DNA of 12,254 nucleotides from an uncultured Ruminococcus sp. (GTDB lineage: Bacteria; Bacillota; Clostridia; Oscillospirales; CAG-272), in NCBI GenBank assembly GCA_902797125.1, contig CADBRS010000004.1:1-12254 (forward strand), given 5' to 3'. The notes under the pieces were generated by a model. That model ran no database searches and was not told the origin of the DNA. It worked only from the letters and a program-made list of their open reading frames with translations. The first letter of the stretch is position 1; every line of letters begins with the position of its first letter. A program made the position numbers and the translations under genes. Shown here piece by piece: positions 6,029 through 12,254 of this stretch.

Positions 6029-7546
6029 ATGACTTTCAAAGCAGGCTTAAGATTATTGTCGTTGCTGATGTGCTTCTGCATGCTGATCTGCGTGTTCGCA
6101 TCATGCGGCCAGAGCGCAGAGCCGGACAAGAGTTCGGAAACACAGGGCGATCAGACGCCGGAAACGACCGAATCCGAAAGTGAAAAAGGCCAGGAAGCGG
6201 AGACCGATTGGTATGAGCCGACCGGCCATTCGGGCAAGCCTTACGAAGGCAAAACGTTCGGAGTTCTGGCATTTACCAATGATACGTCCTACTATTGGCA
6301 CGACACGGATTTCCTGATCGCCGGAGACATCACCGGAGATATTCTGACCGATGCGGTCTTCCAGAGATACAACTATGTGGTTGAGCACACCGGCGTCGAC
6401 ATCGAGATCGAAAACGAAGTCAGTATGGATCAGAACACGACTTTCGTCAGCGCGATCCTGGACGGAAAAGATCAGTATCATTTAGTGAACCTGTCCACGC
6501 AGAAAATGTTCAATATGGCAACGAGAGGGTATCTCGTCAACGTTCTGAATCTGGACACGCTCCAGCTCTCCGCCCCCTGGTGGGATCAGAATGCCAAAGA
6601 ACAGCTGACGATCGGGAACAAACTGTTCGGGCTGTACGGCGATCTGGGCATCATGGCCCGCAAGACGCTGGGCATCATTTCCTTCAACAAGCAGGAACTT
6701 AAGAACAGAGCACCCGACGTGGATATCTACGAAGTCCAAAACAATAAACAGTGGACGATCGATTATTTTGCCGAACTGGCTGAGCGGATCGCAGATGATC
6801 TGGACGGAGATCAGGTTATGACTGACAACGATCTGTTTGGCGTCGTCTATCAGGGAGACGCCATGCCCGTTGCATTCATCTGCGCAGGCATCCGTTTCGT
6901 CGGCAAAGACGAAAACGATCTGCCTTATCTGAATTTCAACAACGAGCGGACGATCGACTGCATCGAAATGCTGGCCTCGCTGCTCTATGATACGGACGTG
7001 GCCAGATCTTCTTCGGCTCAAGCGCCCAAGATCGAAAACCACAGTGCTACTTTCCGTTCCGAACATGCCGTGTTCGATATCGGAGAGTTCCACTCCGTCA
7101 TCAACAACCGTGTGCTGGAGTGGGATTTCGGCGTAGTCTGCTATCCGATGTTCGACGAACTTCAGTCCAATTATATGACCTGCATCAATCCTCACGTGGC
7201 CTCGACCGGGACCGTGCCCAACACGATCACCGATTATGATTTTGTCGCCTACATGCTGGATGAGCTGGCTGCCGCGGGGAAGAATTATCTGAACGGCGCT
7301 TTCTATGATATCGTTCTGACCAGCCGGGCCGTTCGCGACGAGCAGTCCAAAGCGACTCTGGATCTGGTTTCCGAACATGTGATCTACGACCTGGGCTACC
7401 TTTCCAGCTGGGGGATCTCCGAGCTGATGAGAGGCTTGGTCAATAGCCGGTCCAAAGATTTCGTATCCAAATACGGTTCGGAAGAGCCCAGAATCGAAGC
7501 CAAGATCAAAGACACGGTCGACGCGATCAAGATTTTGGTCGACTGA
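6029..7546 (+). CDS. Extracellular solute-binding lipoprotein (ABC transporter substrate-binding type)
   Basis: A 505-residue secreted lipoprotein. Residues 1-25 form a signal peptide with a basic start, a long hydrophobic core and a lipobox-like VFASC ending at Cys26, the predicted lipidation site; Phe at -3 is atypical but acceptable. Residues 27-60 are a Ser/Thr/Glu-rich linker. The rest resembles large bacterial extracellular solute-binding proteins, often linked to sugar uptake in Clostridia: an ITGDILTDAVFQRYNYVVE segment (101-119), APWWDQ (182-187) and a GLYGDLG segment (201-207). DLDGDQVMTDND (257-268) looks like a calcium-binding loop of the EF-hand/dockerin kind. The start is supported by GGAG at 6018-6021, 7 bases before the ATG. 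No permease or ATPase genes flank it, so it must use a distant transporter or act as a stand-alone binding protein. It is divergent from the GRE operon and ends in a strong terminator. The ligand cannot be inferred. Confidence 0.85.
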   Translation: MTFKAGLRLLSLLMCFCMLICVFASCGQSAEPDKSSETQGDQTPETTESESEKGQEAETDWYEPTGHSGKPYEGKTFGVLAFTNDTSYYWHDTDFLIAGDITGDILTDAVFQRYNYVVEHTGVDIEIENEVSMDQNTTFVSAILDGKDQYHLVNLSTQKMFNMATRGYLVNVLNLDTLQLSAPWWDQNAKEQLTIGNKLFGLYGDLGIMARKTLGIISFNKQELKNRAPDVDIYEVQNNKQWTIDYFAELAERIADDLDGDQVMTDNDLFGVVYQGDAMPVAFICAGIRFVGKDENDLPYLNFNNERTIDCIEMLASLLYDTDVARSSSAQAPKIENHSATFRSEHAVFDIGEFHSVINNRVLEWDFGVVCYPMFDELQSNYMTCINPHVASTGTVPNTITDYDFVAYMLDELAAAGKNYLNGAFYDIVLTSRAVRDEQSKATLDLVSEHVIYDLGYLSSWGISELMRGLVNSRSKDFVSKYGSEEPRIEAKIKDTVDAIKILVD

Positions 7547-7557
7547 TGAGAATATGC

Positions 7558-7585
7558 AAATGCCCCGGGCTGATCCGGGGCATTT
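7558..7585 (+). terminator. Rho-independent terminator after the solute-binding protein gene
   Basis: A perfect 11-bp stem, AAATGCCCCGG (7558-7568) paired with CCGGGGCATTT (7575-7585), encloses a 6-base loop and runs into further T residues. It begins 11 bp after the stop, which lies in a TGATGA double stop. Read on the other strand it follows the PHP gene stop (7598) but has only a short T run, so it may act weakly in that direction too. Confidence 0.88.
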
Positions 7586-7597
7586 TTCAATGGGTTA

Positions 7598-8962
7598 TCA
7601 TTTTCCGAAAAAGGCGGCAGCGAACCGTTCGCTTCGCGCATAGAGCTGCTTCAGAAGTGCGGCTGTCTCGGGGGAGGGGTTCGTCTCATATTCTTTGAGC
7701 AAAGTGCCTTGAGCCCGGCAGAGTTCGGTGTAATTCGGGTAGTAGTTGTTCATCAGGAAGTTTGCGTACTTGACCAGACGGTAGGATCCGTACAGTTTGA
7801 AATTCTGGTCGTTGCGGTATTTTTCCACGGCGATGCAGCGACCGCCCAGAATGGCGTCCCGGATCGATTCGAAGGAACGGTCCCGGGACAGGATCAGCGA
7901 AAAGCCCGGAGTCGGAAAATCTTCATCTGAACGGTCTGTCCTGTGGCAATCCGACGAACCGACGATCGGCATGGCGAATCCTTTTTGGCATTCCTCGAAA
8001 TAAAGGGCTGTCTGGAGGCGGTTCGTCTCAGGTCCGCAGTCTCCGTTCAGCAGTTCGAACGCGTCGTAGATGCCCGATTCCATCAGACGGACCGTCAGAT
8101 CTTCGGGCATGAAATAGACGTCGTTCCAGATCCAGTGAGGATGGGCCAGGATTGCCAGGCCGCCGAATGACCGGATCGTCTGTGCCGTCCAGACCCGGCA
8201 GGCATAGTTGTGCCGGTCGATCGACTCGGGCAGATCGGTCAGCGTCTCTTCGATCTTTGCGATCTCTTGGTCGCATTTTTCTTTGTTCGAGTAATAGTAG
8301 TCGTTGACGGATTCCTTCTGACCCACGCCCACCGCGTGCACGAACTCGGTCGGCGTGTGGACTTCTTCGGCCGGGAGGACTTTCATGATCTCTTCAACTC
8401 CGGCCCACTGCCCGGCCACTTTCTCAAATGAATGGAACCAGTAATGGTTGGTCAGGGCTGCGAAATCGAAACCTGCTTTGCGCAGATTGGATAAAACCCC
8501 GCAGGACGATTCATGTCCGTCCGAATCTGAAGAATGCAGATGAAAATCCCCTTTGAAAACGCGGAGGGGCAGCAGATCGTCTGCAACGGCAAACAAATAT
8601 AAAACCGGTCTGGCAAGGTCTCCGGGACGGGGAACTCTTCCGTGAGCCGGAGGCTGGTAGTAGGGATTCGAGCAATATCTCAATTCTTCCGGCTTGGTGA
8701 TCTTGAGCACATACTGCTGTTCTCTGGGAAACGTTTCGGTGAAGCGCAGCACGCCGTTTTGCGCCTTGAGTTTGTGTTTGACGCTCTGGCACTGGTTGAG
8801 GTGGGTCGTGGCTGTCGCGACACCGTAAATATCCAAATCGAATTCGAAGCCTTCCGGAAAAGACGCATTGTCTCCCCGGGGCGTGATCGTGATCTCGACC
8901 GGCCGTCCTATGGGTACGACGGAGGGTGTGATCGAATAACTGGTCAGGTGTAAATGTTCCAT
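7598..8962 (-). CDS. PHP-domain metal-dependent phosphoesterase-like protein
   Basis: A 454-residue protein with no signal peptide. Residues 1 to about 125 look beta-rich (for example SITPSVVPIGRPVEITITP) and may form an immunoglobulin-like or substrate-binding domain. From about residue 135 a PHP (polymerase and histidinol phosphatase) domain follows with its metal-ligand motifs in order: GDFHLHSSDSDGH (H141, H143, D148), TNH (H173), the EEVHTPTE region (E199/E200, H202), ILAHPHW (H274, H276) and SSDCH (D338, H340). The full set suggests an active multinuclear metal hydrolase, probably a phosphoesterase; the substrate is unknown. The ATG at 8962 fits the beta-domain, but the nearest GGAG is over 20 bases upstream, so the exact start is less certain. 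It has its own promoter (9004-9032) and is convergent with the solute-binding protein gene. Confidence 0.85.
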   Translation of the reverse strand: MEHLHLTSYSITPSVVPIGRPVEITITPRGDNASFPEGFEFDLDIYGVATATTHLNQCQSVKHKLKAQNGVLRFTETFPREQQYVLKITKPEELRYCSNPYYQPPAHGRVPRPGDLARPVLYLFAVADDLLPLRVFKGDFHLHSSDSDGHESSCGVLSNLRKAGFDFAALTNHYWFHSFEKVAGQWAGVEEIMKVLPAEEVHTPTEFVHAVGVGQKESVNDYYYSNKEKCDQEIAKIEETLTDLPESIDRHNYACRVWTAQTIRSFGGLAILAHPHWIWNDVYFMPEDLTVRLMESGIYDAFELLNGDCGPETNRLQTALYFEECQKGFAMPIVGSSDCHRTDRSDEDFPTPGFSLILSRDRSFESIRDAILGGRCIAVEKYRNDQNFKLYGSYRLVKYANFLMNNYYPNYTELCRAQGTLLKEYETNPSPETAALLKQLYARSERFAAAFFGK

Positions 8963-9003
8963 GGTAATCAGAGATCTGGTCTCGCTCCTTCTGTGATAAG
9001 TCT

Positions 9004-9032
9004 AGCATAGCAAAAAGGCTTTTCGATGTCAA
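9004..9032 (-). promoter_or_regulatory. Promoter of the PHP-domain gene
   Basis: On the minus strand a perfect TTGACA (9027-9032) is followed after 17 bp by TATGCT (9004-9009), four of six matches to the -10 consensus with the critical TA and final T in place. The predicted start is near 8997, about 35 bp before the ATG at 8962. Confidence 0.7.
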
Positions 9033-9064
9033 TACGGGATCCGGATTTTTCCTTCGGAAAACAG

Positions 9065-9093
9065 TTGCGGAAAAAGGCCAAAAAAGGTATAAT
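9065..9093 (+). promoter_or_regulatory. Promoter of the hydrolase-FNT-aldolase operon
   Basis: TTGCGG (9065-9070, three of six matches) lies 17 bp before a perfect TATAAT (9088-9093). Transcription would start near 9100, just ahead of the GGGGAG ribosome binding site (9110-9115) and the ATG at 9123. The weak -35 box suggests a moderate or activator-dependent promoter. It stands divergent to the PHP promoter, with 32 bp between the -35 boxes. Confidence 0.65.
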
Positions 9094-9122
9094 GAAAACA
9101 GTTCGGAAAGGGGAGAGGCAAA

Positions 9123-10067
9123 ATGGTGTACGTGATATTGTCTGTCGGGATCTTGATGCTTGTCATGACTCTGCTTTATTTCATTTATCTCAGAGTTTTC
9201 CATACACCGGTGGAAGGTCAGAACGATCCGTTCCGTTTTCCCTCCGAGAACCCGCAGTATGCTCCGTACAAGGAAAGCCAGATGCAAGGCGTTCAGGAAC
9301 TATTGGATACGGAACATGAGGTCGTCTACATCCAGTCCTACGACGGGCTGAAACTCGGCGCGAAGATCTACCGTTTTTCTGGTTCCGACGATGCGCCTCT
9401 GGCGGTTTGCTTCCATGGCTGGCACGGGATGGATATCCGGGATTTTCGCGGGGGCGTCGCCATGCTCAGGAAAATGGGCTACAACGTTTTATTGGCCTCG
9501 CAGCGCGGACACGGGATCAGTGAAGGACACACCCTGACTTACGGAATCAAGGAAAGGCAGGACGTGCTGAGCTGGACCCGATATGCTGTCGAAAGATTCG
9601 GAGAGCAAGTCCAGATCGTGCTGTTCGGCGTTTCCATGGGAGCGGCTACCGTTCTGATGGCATCCGAACTGCCCTTGCCGGAACAGGTCAAGGGAATCAT
9701 GGCAGATTCGCCTTATACCTCTCCGAAGGAGATCATCAAGAAGGTCATCAAAGACATGAAATTGGCGCCCGGACCTCTTTATCCGCTGGTCGCGGCAGCC
9801 GGCCTTGTATTCGGACATGTGCGCCTGAATTCGGCCCAAGCGGTCGAATCGGTCAAACATACCGATCTGCCCATCCTTATCATGCACGGAGACGATGACA
9901 GATTCGTTCCGTGTGCGATGAGCGAAGAGATCCAAAAAGCCAACCCGGCGATCCGCAGAGCCGTTTTCCCGGGGGCAGGGCACGTTCTCAGCTGCCTCAA
10001 AGATGAAACCCGTTATTATGCTGTTGCAGGTGATTTCCTCGGTGAGATCATCCAGCCTCGCTCATAG
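9123..10067 (+). CDS. Membrane-anchored alpha/beta hydrolase
   Basis: A 314-residue protein. Residues 2-23 form one hydrophobic segment without a clear cleavage site, so it is probably an N-terminal membrane anchor. The rest is an alpha/beta hydrolase: the oxyanion-region HGWHG (98-102), an ASQRGHGISEG loop (125-135), nucleophile elbow GVSMG (169-173, Ser171), acid Asp259 in HGDDDRFVP and base His287 in PGAGH. Clostridia and bacilli carry many such proteins annotated as alpha/beta hydrolase or lysophospholipase-like; the substrate cannot be stated. A GGGGAG site is 7 bases before the ATG and a TATAAT promoter lies upstream. The gene is 19 bp from the FNT gene and is the first of a three-gene operon. 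The sequence differs from the hydrolase of the GRE operon (245 residues, no anchor), so the two are not recent duplicates. Confidence 0.87.
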   Translation: MVYVILSVGILMLVMTLLYFIYLRVFHTPVEGQNDPFRFPSENPQYAPYKESQMQGVQELLDTEHEVVYIQSYDGLKLGAKIYRFSGSDDAPLAVCFHGWHGMDIRDFRGGVAMLRKMGYNVLLASQRGHGISEGHTLTYGIKERQDVLSWTRYAVERFGEQVQIVLFGVSMGAATVLMASELPLPEQVKGIMADSPYTSPKEIIKKVIKDMKLAPGPLYPLVAAAGLVFGHVRLNSAQAVESVKHTDLPILIMHGDDDRFVPCAMSEEIQKANPAIRRAVFPGAGHVLSCLKDETRYYAVAGDFLGEIIQPRS

Positions 10068-10074
10068 AGAAAAA

Positions 10075-10082
10075 GGGGGGAG
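10075..10082 (+). promoter_or_regulatory. Ribosome binding site deciding the start of the FNT gene
   Basis: GGGGGGAG ends four bases before the ATG at 10087 and lies in the 19-bp gap after the hydrolase stop. It supports a 226-residue product rather than an in-frame ATG at 10003, which would lie inside the hydrolase gene and lacks such a site. Confidence 0.75.
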
Positions 10083-10086
10083 AAAA

Positions 10087-10767
10087 ATGAAACATCTAAA
10101 ACTTTCATTATCCGTTTTCATTTCCGCCATGCTGGCCGGGATCATGATATCCATCGGCGGATGCGTTTATTTGAAACTGTCTGCAGATGGTTCGACATTA
10201 GGACGGATCGGCGGAGCTTTGCTGTTTGCCGTCGGACTGTTTACGATCCTGGCTTTCGGTTTTCACCTGTACACGGGGAAGGTCGGGGCGTTGTTCCTTC
10301 CGGGCATGACATATCCTGCCAAACTGTCCGAACTCCTGATGACTCTGATCGGCAATTTTGCCGGGACATTCCTGGCGGGGGCCGTTTTCGGGCGCTTCAT
10401 GACGAACACGACCAAAGTCGCATCCGTCGTTGAAGCCAAACTGGACATGCTTTCAAACAATCCCTGGCGGCTGCTGGCGGTCGCGGCGGGCTGCGGCATA
10501 TTGATGTTCGCGGCCGTGTGCGGATTCAGATTCGCGAAAAATGAAGTGGTCAAGGCCGTCTTGGTTCTGTTCTCGGTCGCGGGCTTTATCCTGGCCGGAT
10601 TCGAGCACTCCGTTGCGGACATGTTCTATGTGGCGGCTTCGGGTATCGTCAACGGCAAGTCTCTCGGTATGCTGGGCGTCGTCGTCATAGGAAACAGTAT
10701 CGGAGGCGCATTGATGGGGCTGCTTTGGAGAATGACCAAAAAGATCCAGGGAAAAGAGGTCGAGTGA
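10087..10767 (+). CDS. Short formate/nitrite transporter (FNT) family channel
   Basis: A 226-residue membrane protein with about six predicted helices (roughly 8-28, 40-60, 83-103, 129-147, 156-172, 194-213). The order and motifs fit FNT channels, which pass formate, nitrite, hydrosulfide or other small monovalent anions. FAVGLFTILAFGFHLYTGKVG (47-67) corresponds to the second-helix loop (FxVGL...LxTGN in relatives). GFEHSVADMF (171-180) holds the family histidine, His174, equivalent to the central His of FocA. IGNSIGGALMG (201-211) matches the GNxxGG motif of the last helix. It is shorter than E. coli FocA (about 285 residues), mostly through short termini and loops. It sits between the anchored hydrolase and the threonine aldolase, whose ATG follows its TGA directly. 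The ion is not predictable from sequence. Formate export would fit a fermenter, but the link to the GRE in this window is inference. Confidence 0.83.
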   Translation: MKHLKLSLSVFISAMLAGIMISIGGCVYLKLSADGSTLGRIGGALLFAVGLFTILAFGFHLYTGKVGALFLPGMTYPAKLSELLMTLIGNFAGTFLAGAVFGRFMTNTTKVASVVEAKLDMLSNNPWRLLAVAAGCGILMFAAVCGFRFAKNEVVKAVLVLFSVAGFILAGFEHSVADMFYVAASGIVNGKSLGMLGVVVIGNSIGGALMGLLWRMTKKIQGKEVE

Positions 10768-11793
10768 ATGCTGTTCTTTGTCAACGACTACTGCGAAGGT
10801 GCACATGAGAACATCCTAAAAAGGATGACCCTGGACAATTATTTCAAAAATCCGGGATACGGTTCGGATCCCGTCTGTGAAAGCGCCCGTCAAAAGATAC
10901 GGAATGCATGTAAGAAGAACGATGCAGACGTCTTTTTCATCTCGGGAGGCACTCAGACCAATCAATTGATCATCGATACGTGCCTGAATTCGTACGAGGG
11001 CGTCGTTGCCGTCGAGACCGGACATATAGCCCTTCATGAAGCAGGCGCCGTCGAGTCGACCGGACACAAAGTGCTTACGCTCCCTGCCCATGAAGGGAAG
11101 ATGGATGCCAGGGAACTCCGGAACTACGTCAAGTCGTTTTATGAGGACGAAAATCACGAGCATATGGTCTTTCCGGGCATGGTCTACATCTCACAGCCCA
11201 CCGAATACGGAAGCCTTTACGGAAAGGCGGAACTCAAAGCGCTGAGAAGCGTCTGCGACGAGTTCAAGATGAAGCTGTTCATGGACGGAGCCAGACTGGC
11301 TTATGCCCTCGGGGCACGCGGGAATGACGTCACTCTCCCGATCCTCGCTCAAATGGCGGACGTCTTTTATATCGGGGGCACGAAATGCGGCGCATTGTTC
11401 GGCGAAGCCGTCGTGTTTGCGCAGATGAAGGCACCTCCTCATTTTCTGACGCAGATCAAGCAGCACGGTGCGCTTCTGGCCAAAGGATGGCTCCTGGGAA
11501 TGCAGTTCGACGAACTGTTCGAAAACGACCTGTATACCACTCTGGGCGCCCGGGCGGATGCCATGGCGGACAGACTCCGCTACCGGCTCATAGACAGAGG
11601 TTACAAACTGCTCATCGAGACCCCGACGAACCAGGTTCTTGTCGTGCTGGACAACCGGGTGATGAAGGCCCTGGCGAAAAGAGTCCGGTTCAGTTTCTGG
11701 GAAGTGATCGACAAGACCCATACCGCCGTCCGTTTTTGTACCAGCTGGGCGACAAAGGAAGAAGACCTCAAGGAACTTATGAATATCCTGTAA
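10768..11793 (+). CDS. Low-specificity L-threonine aldolase family PLP enzyme
   Basis: A 341-residue fold-type I PLP enzyme of the threonine aldolase/beta-eliminating lyase family, which cleaves L-threonine or L-allo-threonine to glycine and acetaldehyde. Features in order: the SDPVCESARQKI region (33-44), the phosphate-binding SGGTQTN (59-65), TGHIALHEAGA (84-94) with His86 positioned to stack on the cofactor, FMDGARLA (171-178) with Asp173 for the pyridine nitrogen, and YIGGTKCGAL (201-210) with Lys206 as predicted Schiff-base lysine. All expected cofactor residues are present and length is normal. The ATG abuts the FNT stop as TGAATG, and GAGG lies inside the end of the FNT gene, pointing to translational coupling. 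Its TAA is followed at once by the terminator of the convergent gene. Some family members act on other beta-hydroxy amino acids, so exact specificity is open. Confidence 0.88.
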   Translation: MLFFVNDYCEGAHENILKRMTLDNYFKNPGYGSDPVCESARQKIRNACKKNDADVFFISGGTQTNQLIIDTCLNSYEGVVAVETGHIALHEAGAVESTGHKVLTLPAHEGKMDARELRNYVKSFYEDENHEHMVFPGMVYISQPTEYGSLYGKAELKALRSVCDEFKMKLFMDGARLAYALGARGNDVTLPILAQMADVFYIGGTKCGALFGEAVVFAQMKAPPHFLTQIKQHGALLAKGWLLGMQFDELFENDLYTTLGARADAMADRLRYRLIDRGYKLLIETPTNQVLVVLDNRVMKALAKRVRFSFWEVIDKTHTAVRFCTSWATKEEDLKELMNIL

Positions 11794-11826
11794 AAAAGCG
11801 GGCATCCGTTCACATCCGGATGCCCG
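11792..11826 (-). terminator. Rho-independent terminator of the convergent phosphodiesterase gene
   Basis: CGGGCATCCG (11799-11808) pairs perfectly with CGGATGCCCG (11817-11826) around an 8-base loop. On the minus strand the stem is followed by GC and then TTTTTT (11792-11797), a textbook U tract, starting 5 bases past the stop at 11832. On the plus strand the stem lies right after the aldolase stop but lacks a U tract, so termination in that direction would be weaker. Confidence 0.85.
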
Positions 11827-11831
11827 TTCCG

Positions 11832-12254
11832 CTATCTGTTTTTCAATGCATCCCGAATCGATTCGGGCTCCATGAACTGGAATGTGACGGTATCTGCGCA
11901 AGGCAGAACGGCATCCAGTTTTTCTTTTTGATCGATCGTCCAGACGTTGACGAAGTGGCGGTGACTGTAACGGCGGAATCTTTTTTCGTTCATGAACCGC
12001 CAATCCAGATCGACGCCCTCGAAGAAGTGCCTGAAGAACCATGTCCTTCTGTATTCGGTCGAGACCAGTAGCTCTCTCAAAAAACCAGACCCCTTGAAAG
12101 GGAAGAGCGAGCGCGGATCGAAAGAGATCAGCAGCACGGACTGTTTGTTCTGAATGGCCTTCAGCGCCTCGGAGACGGCCTCTGCCAGTTCCTTGTAGTT
12201 TTTCTCATAGACTTTCAGTTCCAGCACGATCGGGACCTTTTCCTGAACCAGTTC
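11832..12254 (-). CDS. Glycerophosphodiester phosphodiesterase family protein, C-terminal part (5' end outside window)
   Basis: The minus-strand frame is open from the window edge to the stop at 11832 (140 residues). It does not begin at the internal GTG at 12227: the nine codons before that give ELVQEKVPI, continuous with VLELK, the GDPD strand that holds a metal-binding Glu in an ExK context. Further family marks are LLISFDPRSL, the strand and helix equivalent to SF(N/D)xxxL, and VNVWTIDQKEKL, equivalent to the (V/I)xxWTV(N/D) motif near the C-terminus. The usual final GxDGIITDxP block is degenerate here (CADTVTFQFMEPESI), so specificity may differ from classic GlpQ/UgpQ enzymes that hydrolyse deacylated phospholipids to glycerol-3-phosphate and an alcohol. 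The N-terminal catalytic region is not visible. Confidence 0.75.
   Translation of the reverse strand, partial: ELVQEKVPIVLELKVYEKNYKELAEAVSEALKAIQNKQSVLLISFDPRSLFPFKGSGFLRELLVSTEYRRTWFFRHFFEGVDLDWRFMNEKRFRRYSHRHFVNVWTIDQKEKLDAVLPCADTVTFQFMEPESIRDALKNR

Noticed and set aside
6482..7378. A 298-codon open frame antisense to the solute-binding protein gene
   Set aside because: It lacks any recognisable domain or upstream signals, and the opposite strand encodes a convincing lipoprotein with promoter and terminator.
10003..10086. Upstream ATG extending the FNT protein by 28 residues
   Set aside because: It lies inside the end of the hydrolase gene, adds a non-membrane polar stretch and lacks a ribosome binding site. 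The ATG at 10087 has GGGGGGAG just before it.
1..12254. CRISPR arrays, insertion sequences, phage genes, tRNA or rRNA genes, riboswitches
   Set aside because: No regularly spaced repeats, transposase or integrase motifs, terminal inverted repeats, tRNA-like cloverleaf or long structured leaders were seen. Genes fill almost all of the window and no gap between genes exceeds about 170 bp.

Overview
The window looks like a chromosomal segment from an anaerobic Clostridia-type member of the Bacillota, probably a gut or rumen-like fermenter. The reasons are a TmcAL-type tRNA(Met) cytidine acetate ligase (a Bacillota family), strong GGAGG-type ribosome binding sites, near-consensus sigma-A promoters with 17-bp spacers, a lipoprotein-type solute-binding protein with a Ser/Thr/Glu-rich linker, and an oxygen-sensitive glycyl radical enzyme with its own activase. 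Base composition is moderate to high G+C in the genes and clearly A+T-richer in the two divergent promoter regions. Assignment to a genus is not possible from the sequence alone.

Layout. (1) Bases 1-2026, plus strand: the last codons of an unknown gene, an ATGA overlap into a CPBP-family membrane protease, then the TmcAL gene. (2) Bases 2017-5860, minus strand: a compact three-gene operon read right to left, made of a radical-SAM glycyl-radical activase, a pyruvate-formate-lyase-like glycyl radical enzyme (GRE) and an alpha/beta hydrolase. Its last gene overlaps the end of TmcAL tail to tail by 10 bp. (3) Bases 5861-6028: a divergent control region with two back-to-back consensus-like promoters and two small symmetric sites near the predicted transcription starts. 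(4) Bases 6029-7546, plus strand: a solute-binding lipoprotein with no permease genes beside it, closed by a strong terminator. (5) Bases 7598-8962, minus strand: a PHP-domain metal-dependent phosphoesterase-like protein. (6) Bases 8963-9122: a second divergent promoter pair. (7) Bases 9123-11793, plus strand: an operon of a membrane-anchored alpha/beta hydrolase, a short formate/nitrite transporter (FNT) family channel and a low-specificity threonine aldolase. (8) Bases 11832-12254, minus strand: the C-terminal part of a glycerophosphodiester phosphodiesterase family protein, cut by the window edge, with its terminator.

The most interesting unit is the GRE operon. The GRE has an intact glycyl-radical loop (RVTGYSAFF), but its thiyl-cysteine region reads GCNWCCICGHEY. 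This matches neither the CC pair of true pyruvate formate-lyase nor the GCxE motif of the eliminase and decarboxylase GREs, so its substrate and reaction cannot be read from known families. Its activase has two extra ferredoxin-type [4Fe-4S] motifs, as activases of non-PFL GREs do. The co-transcribed hydrolase and the divergent solute-binding lipoprotein suggest a small uptake-and-catabolism module. That functional link is inference; operon structure and motifs are seen directly. The nearby FNT channel could export formate or another small monocarboxylate, but it is in a separate transcription unit.
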